This document shows, piece after piece, positions 1 through 9,146 of a DNA stretch of 39,261 bases. How positions within the stretch are numbered: position 1 is the first letter of the stretch; the number at the start of each line of letters is the position of its first letter. Both the position numbers and the translations under genes were made by a program. This DNA is from an uncultured Verrucomicrobia subdivision 3 bacterium (GTDB lineage: Bacteria > Verrucomicrobiota > Verrucomicrobiia > Limisphaerales > UBA11358), in contig CAIPKV010000056.1 of assembly GCA_903865745.1 (NCBI GenBank), positions 1 through 39,261 on the forward strand, in the 5' to 3' direction. A model generated the notes under the pieces. That model was not told the origin of the DNA. It searched no databases and saw only the letters and a program-made list of their open reading frames with translations.

Positions 1-1172
1 ATCAGGCAAATGGATTGACCGGCTGCGCGAACGCCAGCCGATGCGGGAACTCATTTTGGACATGGATAGTTCCGTGAGCGAGACCTATGGCGAACAGGAA
101 GGAACCGCATTCAACGGACATTTCGTCTGCACCAGCTACCATCCGTTGTTTTGCTTCAATCAATATGGCGATGTGGAGCAGTCCCTGCTGCGAGATGGCA
201 ACGTGCATAGCGCCAAGGATTGGCGGGCGGTGCTGGAACCGGTGGTGGCGCGGTATCAGGGTAAAAATATTCCACGCAAATTTCGGGCGGATGCCGCCTT
301 TGCCAACCCGGAGCTCTATGAATATTTGGAAGCCGAGGGATTCGAGTATGCCATCCGTCTGCCGGCCAATGATGCGTTGCAGCGGGACATCGAACCACTG
401 CTGATCCGACCGGTGGGGCGTCCCTCGAACGCGCCGGTGGTCTGGTATGCCGGTTTTTTGTATCAGGCCAAGAGTTGGAATCAGGCCCGGCGCGTGGTGG
501 CAAAGGTGGAGTGGCACAATGGCGAACTTTTTCCTCGGGTCGGATTTATCGTGACCAATCTAACCCGACCAGCCAAACGGGTGGTGCGGTTCTATAATCA
601 ACGGGGCACGGCGGAGCAGTGGATCAAGGAAGGCAAGAACGCCGTCAAATGGACGAGGCTATCTTGTCACGACTTTGTGGACAATCAGGTGCGGCTGCAC
701 CTGTTCGTGCTGGCCTACAATTTGGGCAACTTCCTGCGTCAGGTGGTGCTGCCCCAAGCGGTGCGTCACTGGACGTTGACGACGTTGCGGGAGAAACTGA
801 TCAAGATCGGGGCGAAGGTGGTTCGCCATTCCCGGAAGATCATCTTCCAGATGGCGGAAGTGGCGGTGCCGAGAGAGTTGTTCCAGACGATTTTGGAACG
901 GATTGGACGGCTGAGATCACCAGCTGCAGCAACCGGATGAGGAAAAGTGGAAGGAATCACATGAAAACCACGGCAACAACGGAGGCGGTGTCTTCACCTC
1001 CAGAAGAAAAATGGCATTTGAGCCAACAATGGCGTCAAAACACCTTCCGCGCCGGACAAAAACCAAGGTCAGACTGGAAAAATGACTTGCAAACTTATGA
1101 AGAAGGCAGAAAATCACGAAAACCACCCACGCCGTTCGTGGGCATTAAACCATATGGGAAATCCCAGTTTAC
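1..1172. mobile_element. IS1380-family insertion sequence, right part (left end outside window)
   Basis: The transposase gene runs in from the left edge and is followed by about 230 bp of non-coding DNA. The right boundary is placed near 1172 because the small minus-strand gene that starts at 1253 stops resembling its protein family at about 1173, where the sequence changes into the segment with GGGATTTCCC. The terminal inverted repeat and the target duplication cannot be confirmed because the left end is missing. The boundary is good to about 10 bp at best. Confidence 0.7.
2..940 (+). CDS. IS1380-family DDE transposase, N-terminally truncated by the window edge
   Basis: This DDE transposase catalyses cut-and-paste movement of its IS. 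The frame is open from base 2, so the ATG at 41 is internal and the true start lies upstream. Visible family landmarks are LDMDSS (first catalytic Asp), followed by a stretch on an NGHF...YHPLF pattern and GNVHSA, then FRADAAFA (second Asp) and QRGTAEQWIKEGK (catalytic Glu region). The carboxy end, rich in basic residues and ending at 940, is complete. IS1380 transposases are about 430-450 residues long, so roughly the last two thirds is present. No frameshift is seen, so the copy may be active if its left part is intact. Confidence 0.88.
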   Translation, partial: SGKWIDRLRERQPMRELILDMDSSVSETYGEQEGTAFNGHFVCTSYHPLFCFNQYGDVEQSLLRDGNVHSAKDWRAVLEPVVARYQGKNIPRKFRADAAFANPELYEYLEAEGFEYAIRLPANDALQRDIEPLLIRPVGRPSNAPVVWYAGFLYQAKSWNQARRVVAKVEWHNGELFPRVGFIVTNLTRPAKRVVRFYNQRGTAEQWIKEGKNAVKWTRLSCHDFVDNQVRLHLFVLAYNLGNFLRQVVLPQAVRHWTLTTLREKLIKIGAKVVRHSRKIIFQMAEVAVPRELFQTILERIGRLRSPAAATG

Positions 1173-1253
1173 GGCTTCTTCCTGAGTATTGAACGGTTCG
1201 CAAGAAATCGGAATGCCGTCGGGAGAAATGACATCATACATGGTTTTGGTCAT
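1095..1253 (-). pseudogene. Small-protein gene truncated by the IS (5' part reads into the IS end)
   Basis: The minus strand has an ATG at 1253 and an open frame of 52 codons to a stop at 1095. The first 27 residues, with the pattern YDVISPDGIPISCEPF...TQEEA, resemble the amino end of a family of roughly 60-residue proteins of unknown function that I recall in Verrucomicrobiota and Bacteroidota, usually with a start like YEVISPDG. After EEA the resemblance stops and the frame continues into the IS right end, giving a chimeric tail. A sigma70-like promoter lies upstream (1334-1362). Not recognising the native tail anywhere in the window fits disruption by the IS. The family assignment is from memory and weak. 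Confidence 0.45.
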
Positions 1254-1333
1254 GTGATTTTTATGGTTAATGAATAATCGGACGAAGAAACGAACGGCTA
1301 AACGGGCGGATTCCTTCGGAAAGGAACATCATA

Positions 1334-1362
1334 ACCATAACAAATTCACCGCTATTTTGCAA
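1334..1362 (-). promoter_or_regulatory. Sigma70-like promoter for the interrupted small gene
   Basis: On the minus strand TTGCAA (1357-1362) is separated by 17 bp from TATGGT (1334-1339). The ATG of the interrupted gene is about 80 bp downstream. No strong ribosome binding site is visible before that ATG. Confidence 0.45.
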
Positions 1363-1423
1363 GGGCTTGAAACGGTTTTCAGCCCGTAGAATATGGCTTT
1401 TATGAATTCCCGACGCGTCTTTT

Positions 1424-1780
1424 TCAAACCGCGCCGCGCCGCAAAAGTTCGGTGTTGATTTCGGAAAGTTCCGCCAGCCGCCGCTGCCATTTCAGGTGGG
1501 CGGCGATGCCGGCGCGGGCCTGTTTGCGCTGCGCCGGGGTCTTGAGCAGAAACTTCCGCACCCGTCCGGTGCCCAGGCATTGCACCAGATAGAAAAACGG
1601 GCCGTGCTTAAAACCCCGGCGGCAGCGGCAGTTCTTTTTGCCGCAGGTCAGGTATTGGCGGACATAGGAGGCGCGCACCAGATCGGGTGACAGCCGCGCC
1701 CTGAACAGCAACGCGGCCTTGCGCCGCCGCAAGGCGGGAACGGTCAACTTGTGAATGGCTGCTGTCTTAACCATATCCAT
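1424..1780 (-). CDS. DUF6788-like small basic protein, often IS-associated
   Basis: This 118-residue basic protein has a Cys cluster CGKKNCRC followed by the pattern HGPFFYLV, and an end rich in ISEIN. This matches what I remember of DUF6788, whose members carry RCGKPxCRC followed by HGPYYY and often sit beside transposases. The function is unknown. The Cys cluster suggests metal binding (inference). Two possible starts exist (ATG at 1780 and at 1774), neither with a clear Shine-Dalgarno sequence. It lies 43 bp downstream of the 1052-residue ATPase gene on the same strand and may be read with it. No transposase gene accompanies it other than the unrelated IS1380 copy. Confidence 0.55.
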   Translation of the reverse strand: MDMVKTAAIHKLTVPALRRRKAALLFRARLSPDLVRASYVRQYLTCGKKNCRCRRGFKHGPFFYLVQCLGTGRVRKFLLKTPAQRKQARAGIAAHLKWQRRLAELSEINTELLRRGAV

Positions 1781-1826
1781 AGGTAGGAATAAGCCCGCCC
1801 CGAAAGCAATCTCAGAATCAAACCAC

Positions 1827-4800
1827 TTACTTTTCCAGCGCCTTGCGCGCCGCCTGGTGGACGGCCTGATCGCTCAACCGCTGTTCCTCTGGCGGCAGCT
1901 TCGGGAATTTCCGGGTGACCTTGAAGCCGAGGACGTTTTCCGTTTCGGCCACCGGGTTAGAAGGCGTCAACGCTGCCGCCGACTTCGCCAGTTTTTTCAG
2001 CTCCACCAAAAACTCATCCGGCGTATGGTAAATCACTTTTGCCGCCGCTGCCGAACCGAGCCCGCTTTGCACGGCGGCGGCAATATCGTCCAACTGCTTG
2101 CGCCCGGTGGCAATCACCGCCACACGGGCAAATCCCGCCGCCAGGCACTTCTGCACGTTTTCAAATTCGTGGTTGATGTTGGGGGAAATGGCGATCTCGA
2201 CGGCGATGGCCAGGCCGCCCTGCCGCAACACCAGATCCGCCGCGTCATTTGATCCCTTGGCCAACTGTTTCTCGATGTCGGCCTTGAAACCAAACTTCTG
2301 GGATTCATCCCGTATCCGCTTCTGGATGGATTTGTGCAAGGCCAGACCGCGTCCCAGTTCCTTCGGCTCGGACACCGTTTCTTTTTCCCCGACCGTGGTC
2401 TTCGGAATTTTGGCCACTTTTTGCGGTTCCAAAACCGGCGGCTGTTCGGAAACCTGCGGCATCACCGACGGCAAGGCCGTCACCTCCGTTGCGGCTGGTA
2501 AGACCGGCAAAGCCGGCTCCGTTAGAGTGCCAGCCGGTGATGTCGGCTTGGGTGCCGGCTTGCGCCCGCCATCGGGCGGTTCATCTGAATCGGGCGGTTC
2601 CGGCGGCTTGGGTTTGCGGACATCCGACCGAAGATTTGCCAGCAACATTGCCTCCACTTCAGCACGCGGGGTCGCATACTTGGCGCGGGAAGCCGCAATG
2701 ATTACGGCGGTTCTTTCGGCGTCACCGTCCGGCGGTTCGGGTTTCCGCAAGGCCAGGTTGAAATCAAAATCATTCTGCTCCACGCGGACAATCGCATGAA
2801 ACTTCTCCAGCCGGGTCAGGCTTTTGGCATCGAAGGAGACAAAGCCCTCCCCCAGTTTCTTGGCATCGTCATCACCGACACGCAGGACAATCCGTGTGCA
2901 GGGCTGCGTCATCACCGCGCTGGCCACCTTGGGATCGCTTTGCAACTGGTGCAGTTCCTGATGGGCCAGCGTGAGCCCCAGCCGGTATTTCCGCGCGCCG
3001 GTCAAAATCTTGGCCATGCTCGGCGTGATGAAATGCTGAAATTCGTCGATGTAGAGCCAGAAGTCCCGGCGGACATCCTGTTTCTGCGCCTGCCGCGCCA
3101 TCGCCAACTGCTGGAACTTGGACACGAGCAACGTGCCGAGCAGATAAGAATTTTCTTCGCCGCACAGACCTTCCGACAGTTTCGCCAGAAAGATTTTGCC
3201 GCCGTCCATGATGTCGGCAAATTTGAGCCGGCTGTCCCGCTGCGACACCATGTTGCGGAGCGGCTTCTGGCTGAAGAAATCCTGCAACCGGGTCAGCACC
3301 GAGCCGATGGATTTGCCGCCGCCCAGTTGCGGGAACACTTTCTCCCAGTAATAAATCAATTCCGGGTCTTGGACGGTGGTCAAAAACTCGGTGCGGTAAA
3401 CGGGTTCCAATAGGAACCGGCGCAAATCCGCCAGCGTGCCGCCCCGGCTGCTTTCCAGAATGACCAGAATGGCATTCTGCAATACCGTGTCCATCTGGTC
3501 GCCCCACGACGTGGCCAACCGCCGGAACACGCCCACCAAGTCGGACGCGATGAGTCTTTTTTCCTCTTCGGAATGCGCCTGCAAAATATTGAACCCGATG
3601 GGAAATTCGAAATCGGATGGATCCACCAAAACCACGTCGTTGATCCGGTCTTCAGGGATGCAGCCCAGAATCTGGTCAATCAAATCGCCATGGGGATCAA
3701 GCACAGCCACGCCGTCACCGTTTTCGATGTCTTGCCGGATCAGGTTCAGCAGCAGCGATGATTTGCCGGTGCCGTTGGAACCAATGATGTGGGTGTGGCG
3801 CACCCGCTGGTCGGCCGTCAGGAAGACCGGCACGGTCTCGCCGTTGTGTTCGTTGTCGCCAATGACAAAGTCCGTCGCCTGCCGCAGGCTGGCGGGCGCG
3901 GCCTTGGTCAACCCCATGTCGCGTTGTAAGGCTGGCGAACGCACGGCGCTGGACGGCAGATGCACAAAGCCCGTCAGTTCGTCGCTGGTCAGGATCATCC
4001 CGCTGCGCCGGGACTGGCGGCCTAGCACATCGTCCAGATGCTCTTCAAAAGGATAGTCGTCGTTGTTTAACGGAATGAGGGCGTTGCCCTCCTGGTTGGA
4101 AAACACGCGCAACGAGCCGGCCATGTCGCGGGCAATTTCTTCCAGCCGGGCGCGGCTGGAAGTGCGTCCCATGATGCGAACGACGGCGGCATACAACGGC
4201 CTAGCCGCCTTGTTTTCCGCCGCGCCCGCCAGTTCGGTGGCATTGACGAACAGTGGCTGGCCATCCGGCAGCGTCACGGAATTAACCAGGCTTTCCGCCC
4301 AGGGATTTTGCACCGGCTGCCAGAGGACTTGGAACAATGCCAGTTCACCGGGTTGCAATTCCGCCAAGGCGCCGACGAGGCCGATGAACGGATCGATTTT
4401 GCCGGTGGCCAGCGGCAGCATGAATTCCCGCGCCAGCCCAAACTCGACCGCAAACGCTTCGTCACCGGCGCTCGCGTCCCACGCCTGATCCAATGCCCCT
4501 GCCAGTTGCCGAAATTGAACGTCTGGAAAATGCGCTGCCAATTGTCGCCGAACCGGTGACGCATCCGCCGTGCCGACCGCAAATTGCGCCAGCACCCGTT
4601 TATGCGTGCCCAGCAGCTCGAACGCAATCGGCTCGCGGCACAAGGCCAAGTTGTGAAAAAACTGGTCGAAAGATTCTTTAGCAATGTCGAGCTCGGCCGG
4701 CAAGGAAGCCTGAAATTCAACCAGCGAATCCCGCACCAGCGGCGTCGGTTCGGGTTCTTCCTCAACTTCCTCCACCACTGGCGGCGGCGTGGGTTTGCGA

Positions 4801-4985
4801 AACAGGGAGCTCAAGAAGGTGGGCACGCGGCCATCATCGACAACTGGGGCTTCCGCCGAACGATAACCATTGAAAGCCCGGAACGGCGGCTCGGGATAAA
4901 CCGGCCCCTCAAACACCTGCCAGCCGCGCCCGCGTGATTCCCACTTATAAAACTGGCTGGTCAGTTGTTCGTGGATGGAGGCCAT
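1827..4985 (-). CDS. TraD/VirD4-like conjugative coupling ATPase with a C-terminal nuclease-fold-like domain
   Basis: This is a large P-loop ATPase of the FtsK/HerA/TraD class, the kind that couples DNA to a type IV secretion channel or pumps DNA. Walker A is GSNGTGKS at about residues 402-409, followed by LDPHGDL (429-435). Walker B is LYIDEFQ at about 644-650, and the segment after it (TLAHQ, about 672-676) is the TraM-recognition/TraG-C part. Residues 1-370 are an amino domain of unknown fold. Residues 750-880 are a Pro-rich linker. Residues 880-1005 look like a separate domain with DLVL...VEIAIS, reminiscent of the restriction-endonuclease fold but without the usual E-x-K lysine. The gene starts 3 bp after the stop of the upstream membrane-protein gene, so the two form an operon. 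A shorter relative lies at 17101-18423. No predicted membrane helices are obvious, so membrane attachment may depend on the neighbour. Confidence 0.8.
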   Translation of the reverse strand: MASIHEQLTSQFYKWESRGRGWQVFEGPVYPEPPFRAFNGYRSAEAPVVDDGRVPTFLSSLFRKPTPPPVVEEVEEEPEPTPLVRDSLVEFQASLPAELDIAKESFDQFFHNLALCREPIAFELLGTHKRVLAQFAVGTADASPVRRQLAAHFPDVQFRQLAGALDQAWDASAGDEAFAVEFGLAREFMLPLATGKIDPFIGLVGALAELQPGELALFQVLWQPVQNPWAESLVNSVTLPDGQPLFVNATELAGAAENKAARPLYAAVVRIMGRTSSRARLEEIARDMAGSLRVFSNQEGNALIPLNNDDYPFEEHLDDVLGRQSRRSGMILTSDELTGFVHLPSSAVRSPALQRDMGLTKAAPASLRQATDFVIGDNEHNGETVPVFLTADQRVRHTHIIGSNGTGKSSLLLNLIRQDIENGDGVAVLDPHGDLIDQILGCIPEDRINDVVLVDPSDFEFPIGFNILQAHSEEEKRLIASDLVGVFRRLATSWGDQMDTVLQNAILVILESSRGGTLADLRRFLLEPVYRTEFLTTVQDPELIYYWEKVFPQLGGGKSIGSVLTRLQDFFSQKPLRNMVSQRDSRLKFADIMDGGKIFLAKLSEGLCGEENSYLLGTLLVSKFQQLAMARQAQKQDVRRDFWLYIDEFQHFITPSMAKILTGARKYRLGLTLAHQELHQLQSDPKVASAVMTQPCTRIVLRVGDDDAKKLGEGFVSFDAKSLTRLEKFHAIVRVEQNDFDFNLALRKPEPPDGDAERTAVIIAASRAKYATPRAEVEAMLLANLRSDVRKPKPPEPPDSDEPPDGGRKPAPKPTSPAGTLTEPALPVLPAATEVTALPSVMPQVSEQPPVLEPQKVAKIPKTTVGEKETVSEPKELGRGLALHKSIQKRIRDESQKFGFKADIEKQLAKGSNDAADLVLRQGGLAIAVEIAISPNINHEFENVQKCLAAGFARVAVIATGRKQLDDIAAAVQSGLGSAAAAKVIYHTPDEFLVELKKLAKSAAALTPSNPVAETENVLGFKVTRKFPKLPPEEQRLSDQAVHQAARKALEK

Positions 4986-4988
4986 ACC

Positions 4989-5906
4989 TCACGACGCGGC
5001 GGGCTTTTTATCCGGTGGCAAGGGTTTGTTCAGATCCGAAACCGGCGGCGGCGGTTGAAGATACGGGATCAGTTTGACGCCTTTGGCCGCGCACGTTTCC
5101 TCGGCGATGGCCTGGATGAACTGGGGGAAAAGTTGCAGATACAGATTCCGGGTGTCTTCCCGATAATACGTTTCCACCCGGAACCAATCTTCATAAATGG
5201 TGCCGACCACGGGAAGCTTAAGCAAAAGCGTATCCAGATCGGAACCGCCCTCGGCGGCGGCGTTGTGCAGCACGCCGACCAGGGCGAACACCAGCGCCAC
5301 CGTGGCGATGGCGGCATACTCGGCCCCCAGCGGTTTCATCAATAGCGCATTCACCGCCCCGAAAAACAGGAGCGTTGCCAATATGTGCCACAACCGGACC
5401 AGCGCCGGCACATACACCTTGCGGATGGAAAAGAAATAGAGGTTGCCGAACGGGGCGGCGCAGGTGTCGATGCCCAGACGCTCGCGCATCAGCCGCAGAT
5501 AAACGCGCTGCTCGGACAACAATCCGCCCTCGGCAAATTTTACCCGCGAGATTTCCAGGCCGGGAATTTTCCGGGCCGCCATCTGTTGTTCGACGGTGGC
5601 ATAAAATTCCTGCGAAGAACAGTTGAAGCCATCCGCGTATAACAATTCGGGTTTATCCAATACCTCCCCCCGCTTGTTCTGGAACGTGAAGACGAAGTCA
5701 ATCAGCCACCGTATGGTCTGGCGAAAGATTTCGCTCTTTTTTGGCTTGTCGTTGGCGGCGACCATAGCAAGTATTTGCCATGCAGCATGGCGTTCCTCCG
5801 GCGCAATCGTCAACACTAATCCATAGTGTAGCTGAGCAACCCGGCACCTTATTGACGCATCCGCCCCGCCATCGCCCCCGGATTTCTTCCGCAAGTGAAT
5901 AAACAC
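4989..5906 (-). CDS. Conserved membrane protein encoded with the coupling ATPase
   Basis: I do not recognise the family. The protein has two hydrophobic segments at about residues 171-195 and 200-220, an amino part rich in charged residues, and a Pro-rich tail. Its gene ends 3 bp before the start of the TraD-like ATPase, so it is probably the membrane partner of that ATPase (inference from position). The start is uncertain. The longest frame begins at 5906, only 13 bp from the divergent PEGA gene. A shorter start, ATG at 5765 (258 residues), would leave room for a divergent promoter. A GGAGG at about 5790 sits before an ATG in another frame and does not decide the matter. Confidence 0.6.
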   Translation of the reverse strand: MFIHLRKKSGGDGGADASIRCRVAQLHYGLVLTIAPEERHAAWQILAMVAANDKPKKSEIFRQTIRWLIDFVFTFQNKRGEVLDKPELLYADGFNCSSQEFYATVEQQMAARKIPGLEISRVKFAEGGLLSEQRVYLRLMRERLGIDTCAAPFGNLYFFSIRKVYVPALVRLWHILATLLFFGAVNALLMKPLGAEYAAIATVALVFALVGVLHNAAAEGGSDLDTLLLKLPVVGTIYEDWFRVETYYREDTRNLYLQLFPQFIQAIAEETCAAKGVKLIPYLQPPPPVSDLNKPLPPDKKPAAS

Positions 5907-5919
5907 CCTAGAAAATAAT

Positions 5920-7737
5920 ATGGCAACCTCTCCATCCTCACCGACCCCGGAACAGGGCTTTGGTTATTGGCGGCGCGTCCTGCGTCCGCTGTTCTGGTGG
6001 TCACTGCTGGTGTTGGGCTTGTTCGGCCTCCATCAGCATCAACTGGCGATGGAGAAAACCCGGCTGAACTTCACCGTCACCCTGGCCGGACAAGCTACCT
6101 ACCCGGAAGCGACCGTCACCTTCGACGGCCAGCCAATCATGAGCGGCCAGAAAATTCCGCTGGGCACTCATCAGTTCGCAGCCACTCATCCCAAGGGCGA
6201 TTCCTACGCCACCAATTTCTTCATTTGGTATGGCGCGCATAATCTCGGCACCATTGATTTGAAACGCACGATGTCGATGCTGGCGGTGACGGTCAATCCA
6301 CCGGCTCCCCTGCTTTACATTCACGGCCCGGAATTCAACGTCGAGCTGACGAACAGCTCCGGCATGACTTCCTCGGTTCCCACGGATCATTATGTCATCA
6401 CGTCGCGCTATGCTCACTGGTCGCGCTCGGACGACGTGTCGGTGACGCGAGGTGCGCCGACGTCGTGGCGGATCGCGCCACACTTGGGCGCGGCCCAAAT
6501 CACCTGCAACCAAGCCGATGCCACCGGCCAGTTCCTGCAGGCCGATGGCCAGATGATCGAGTCGGTCAACTTTCCGTATTCAATCTGGGAATTGCCGGAA
6601 GGCACCTACCAGGTCACGGCCCGACATAATAACGACACCCTGACCCAAACGGTGAAGATCACCGCCGGCGCGACCAATCAACTGGCCTTGGAATTTTTAT
6701 ACGGCACGGCCGTGCTGGAAACCGAACCGCCGGGATCCGCCGTGCGGACGGCGGACGGCCGGTATTGGGGGATGACGCCGCTCACGGTGACCGAACTGAA
6801 ACCGGGCGACTGGGCCTTCATGCTGCAGCACGACGGCTACGAAACGGTCACTGCACCGCTGACGATTGCCGCCTACCAGTCGAGTTTCTTTCATACCAAT
6901 CTCATCAGCGTCAATTACACCGGCAGCATGAAGGCGGCACGACAGGCCATGGACGCGGAAAATTATGACGCCGCCTTAAAGTCCGTCGGCGAGGCGCTGA
7001 TCGCCAAGCCCGGCGATGCGGAGGCCTTGACCCTGCAACAAAACGCCACCGGTTTGGGCAGCCTGCAACGGGCGAAGCAACTGGGATTGCAGGGCGATTT
7101 CATAGGCGGTGAAAAAGAGCTGGCCACGACCTTGCAGATTTTTCCGGATCACACGGAAGCCAAGGCGCTGCTTGCCGAATATAAGCGGCGTGAGCCGGAA
7201 CAGCGGGAGAAGCTGCGCTTGGAGCGGCTGGAGCATGGCAACCTCGCCTTAAATCATGCGTTTCTTTACAAAAGCGATGCCGACCTGTTCCCAAGTCATG
7301 AGTTCAAAACCACCAAGCCGGTGGATCAAGTTTACGCGGCGATTCTGGACGCGTTAAGAATCCCGCCGAGCTTTATGATCACCAGAAATTTCTCTCCGCT
7401 GCCGGAAACATATCAAATTGATTTTCGACAGGAGTTTTCGACCTACCTGGCCACCAGTGCCGGTTACCGGAATGGCGTGATTGTGTGCGCGCAGACGAAG
7501 GATGACGAAACGCAGATTCTGTTCAAACTTTTGGAATACAAAACGGAGGCCCAAATCAAGTTCAGCATCGGCAATCTGATCGGAACACCGGTCGCGGTAA
7601 ATTATATTCCCATCAGCCCGGCCCGGTTGGGTCAGTTATCTGAGAAACTGCAAGCGCGCCTGACGGAAGGTGTCAGCAATGTGACCGCCCGGATTCAAGG
7701 TGCGATTGGGCAGACTCCGCCGCCTTCGACTAAATAA
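5920..7737 (+). CDS. PEGA-domain membrane-anchored protein with a TPR-like region
   Basis: The 605-residue protein has a short cytosolic amino end, one membrane helix at about residues 20-40, and the rest is probably outside the cytoplasm. A PEGA domain is seen at about 268-325, with the typical ETEPPGSAV start and GMTPLTVTELKPG middle. PEGA domains are beta-sandwich modules common on bacterial surface proteins. Residues 333-430 have the repeated Ala/Leu spacing of TPR helices. The carboxy part (470-600) is not recognised. The gene is divergent from the membrane-protein/ATPase operon and stands alone. A cell-envelope role linked to the transfer apparatus is possible but only from position. 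Confidence 0.72.
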   Translation: MATSPSSPTPEQGFGYWRRVLRPLFWWSLLVLGLFGLHQHQLAMEKTRLNFTVTLAGQATYPEATVTFDGQPIMSGQKIPLGTHQFAATHPKGDSYATNFFIWYGAHNLGTIDLKRTMSMLAVTVNPPAPLLYIHGPEFNVELTNSSGMTSSVPTDHYVITSRYAHWSRSDDVSVTRGAPTSWRIAPHLGAAQITCNQADATGQFLQADGQMIESVNFPYSIWELPEGTYQVTARHNNDTLTQTVKITAGATNQLALEFLYGTAVLETEPPGSAVRTADGRYWGMTPLTVTELKPGDWAFMLQHDGYETVTAPLTIAAYQSSFFHTNLISVNYTGSMKAARQAMDAENYDAALKSVGEALIAKPGDAEALTLQQNATGLGSLQRAKQLGLQGDFIGGEKELATTLQIFPDHTEAKALLAEYKRREPEQREKLRLERLEHGNLALNHAFLYKSDADLFPSHEFKTTKPVDQVYAAILDALRIPPSFMITRNFSPLPETYQIDFRQEFSTYLATSAGYRNGVIVCAQTKDDETQILFKLLEYKTEAQIKFSIGNLIGTPVAVNYIPISPARLGQLSEKLQARLTEGVSNVTARIQGAIGQTPPPSTK

Positions 7738-7798
7738 ACATCGGCACGAACGCTGGCAGTGTTAAAGTCGGAGTAACCGGCTAAAATCTGTCTCGGCG

Positions 7799-9061
7799 TC
7801 ACTGGCCGAGAATGGTGGCATCCAGAATTTCAAACCGCACGGCTCGGAACCGGCGGGATAGCGTGCTCGCCTGCCAGCCATGGGCCAGATGCTGCTCCAG
7901 TTGCCGGCGTTCGGCGGCGGTGAGCTTCTTGAATTTCACTTCCGAAACCACGGCGGAACCCTGTTCGTCGCGAACGTAATCAAACTCCACGTTGGCTTCC
8001 CAATAACGCGCGGCGTCCGGATGTTGCTGCCGGCAGAAATCCTCAAAAACGGTGGACGCGTGATCGTGGATCAACTTTTCCCGGGCCGCGCGACCGTAGG
8101 TTTGCCAGCGCGTCCGGTGTGGTGAATAGACTTGGAACCAGAACCGCAGGGCCGGGTCTTGAATGCGATAGCGCGACTTTTTGGTTGAGCGCAGGCTTTC
8201 GCCATACGGAATTTCCCGGGCCAGAATCGAGGCATCCAGCAATTGCTGGAAGGTTCGACCCAGATTCGTCTGCGCCGTGCCGAGGCGGGCTGCGATTTCC
8301 GAAGGTTTTTCCGCACCACGCCCGACGGCTTCCAAAACGGACTGGGCCGTCATGCCGGCAATGTTCTCGTCCCGCAGGATGCGCAACGGTTCATCTTCCA
8401 AAAAGGCCGACCGGCCAAAAAACAGTTCCTCCGCCAGATCCAAGGCCGACGCCTTGCGCTCAACAAACTCCCAGTATTTTGGAATGCCACCCACCAGGGC
8501 GAAGCGCGTGAACGACTCTAGGTCGCCCGGCTTGATGCCGCACGCTTCGCAAAAGGCCCGGTAGCTCATGGGTTCAACGTGAATCAATTTGCGGGCGCGT
8601 TGATATAACGGAGCGGCCCGGTTCAAAAAACAATCATTCATTGCGCTCGCGCTGGAACCGGCCAGCACCAGCGTGAAAGATTTGGGTCGTTGATGATCCA
8701 GCCAGCGTTGCAATACGCTGGGCAGCGAAGAATCGGAGGCGACCAGATACGGAAACTCGTCCAGACACAGGATGGAGTGTCCTTTCTGCCGGCTGAACAA
8801 TTCCAGCAGTTCCACCCAGGTTTTGGGGGTAATGTTGGTTTTCAGGGCCGGGCCGATGTCCCGCATTACCTGCTCGATTTGAATGGCGGCGGCGGCTTCT
8901 ATGGCCTGGCTGTAAAGTCCGTTTCGGGGCTTGAGCCAGTGGGTCAGCAGGCGGGTTTTGCCCACCCGGCGGCGGCCAAAGACCACCAGCAATCCGCCGG
9001 CCTTGGCGGCGGCATCCAACTCCCTTAATTCATCAGCGCGGTTCGTGAACAGCAGTTCCAT
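7799..9061 (-). CDS. AAA-type ATPase of the archaeal-ATPase/DUF234 family
   Basis: Walker A is GRRRVGKT at residues 29-36 and Walker B is LCLDEF at about 98-103. A winged-helix part follows (about 235-290), with the typical phrase LVGGIPKYW before it. The carboxy domain is DUF234-like with EFDYV...SEVKFK at about residues 360-378, a PD-(D/E)XK nuclease signature. The length of 420 is in the middle of the family range. Family members are common in archaea and mobile bacterial DNA, and their role is not settled (toxin-like or genome-defence functions have been suggested). The gene has no close partner. Three evenly spaced ACATTATG repeats lie directly upstream and may be its operator. Confidence 0.8.
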   Translation of the reverse strand: MELLFTNRADELRELDAAAKAGGLLVVFGRRRVGKTRLLTHWLKPRNGLYSQAIEAAAAIQIEQVMRDIGPALKTNITPKTWVELLELFSRQKGHSILCLDEFPYLVASDSSLPSVLQRWLDHQRPKSFTLVLAGSSASAMNDCFLNRAAPLYQRARKLIHVEPMSYRAFCEACGIKPGDLESFTRFALVGGIPKYWEFVERKASALDLAEELFFGRSAFLEDEPLRILRDENIAGMTAQSVLEAVGRGAEKPSEIAARLGTAQTNLGRTFQQLLDASILAREIPYGESLRSTKKSRYRIQDPALRFWFQVYSPHRTRWQTYGRAAREKLIHDHASTVFEDFCRQQHPDAARYWEANVEFDYVRDEQGSAVVSEVKFKKLTAAERRQLEQHLAHGWQASTLSRRFRAVRFEILDATILGQ

Positions 9062-9073
9062 GCCGGGAACCTG

Positions 9074-9120
9074 ACATTACACATTATGCGTGTCAAACAT
9101 TATGTTGGAAGAACATTATG
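9074..9120. repeat. Three ACATTATG direct repeats on a 16-bp period, upstream of the ATPase gene
   Basis: ACATTATG occurs at 9081-9088, 9097-9104 and 9113-9120, so the spacing is exactly 16 bp. A partial copy, ACATTAC, is at 9074. The array ends 12 bp before the ATG of the DUF234-type ATPase. Such spacing, about one and a half helical turns, suggests a protein-binding array, for example for autoregulation. No protein can be named. Confidence 0.5.
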
Positions 9121-9146
9121 TTACAGTGGAGAATCCGTTTCCCGGT

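Noticed and set aside
619-1185. 188-codon ORF overlapping the transposase
   Set aside because: Different frame from a recognisable transposase, with no family resemblance.
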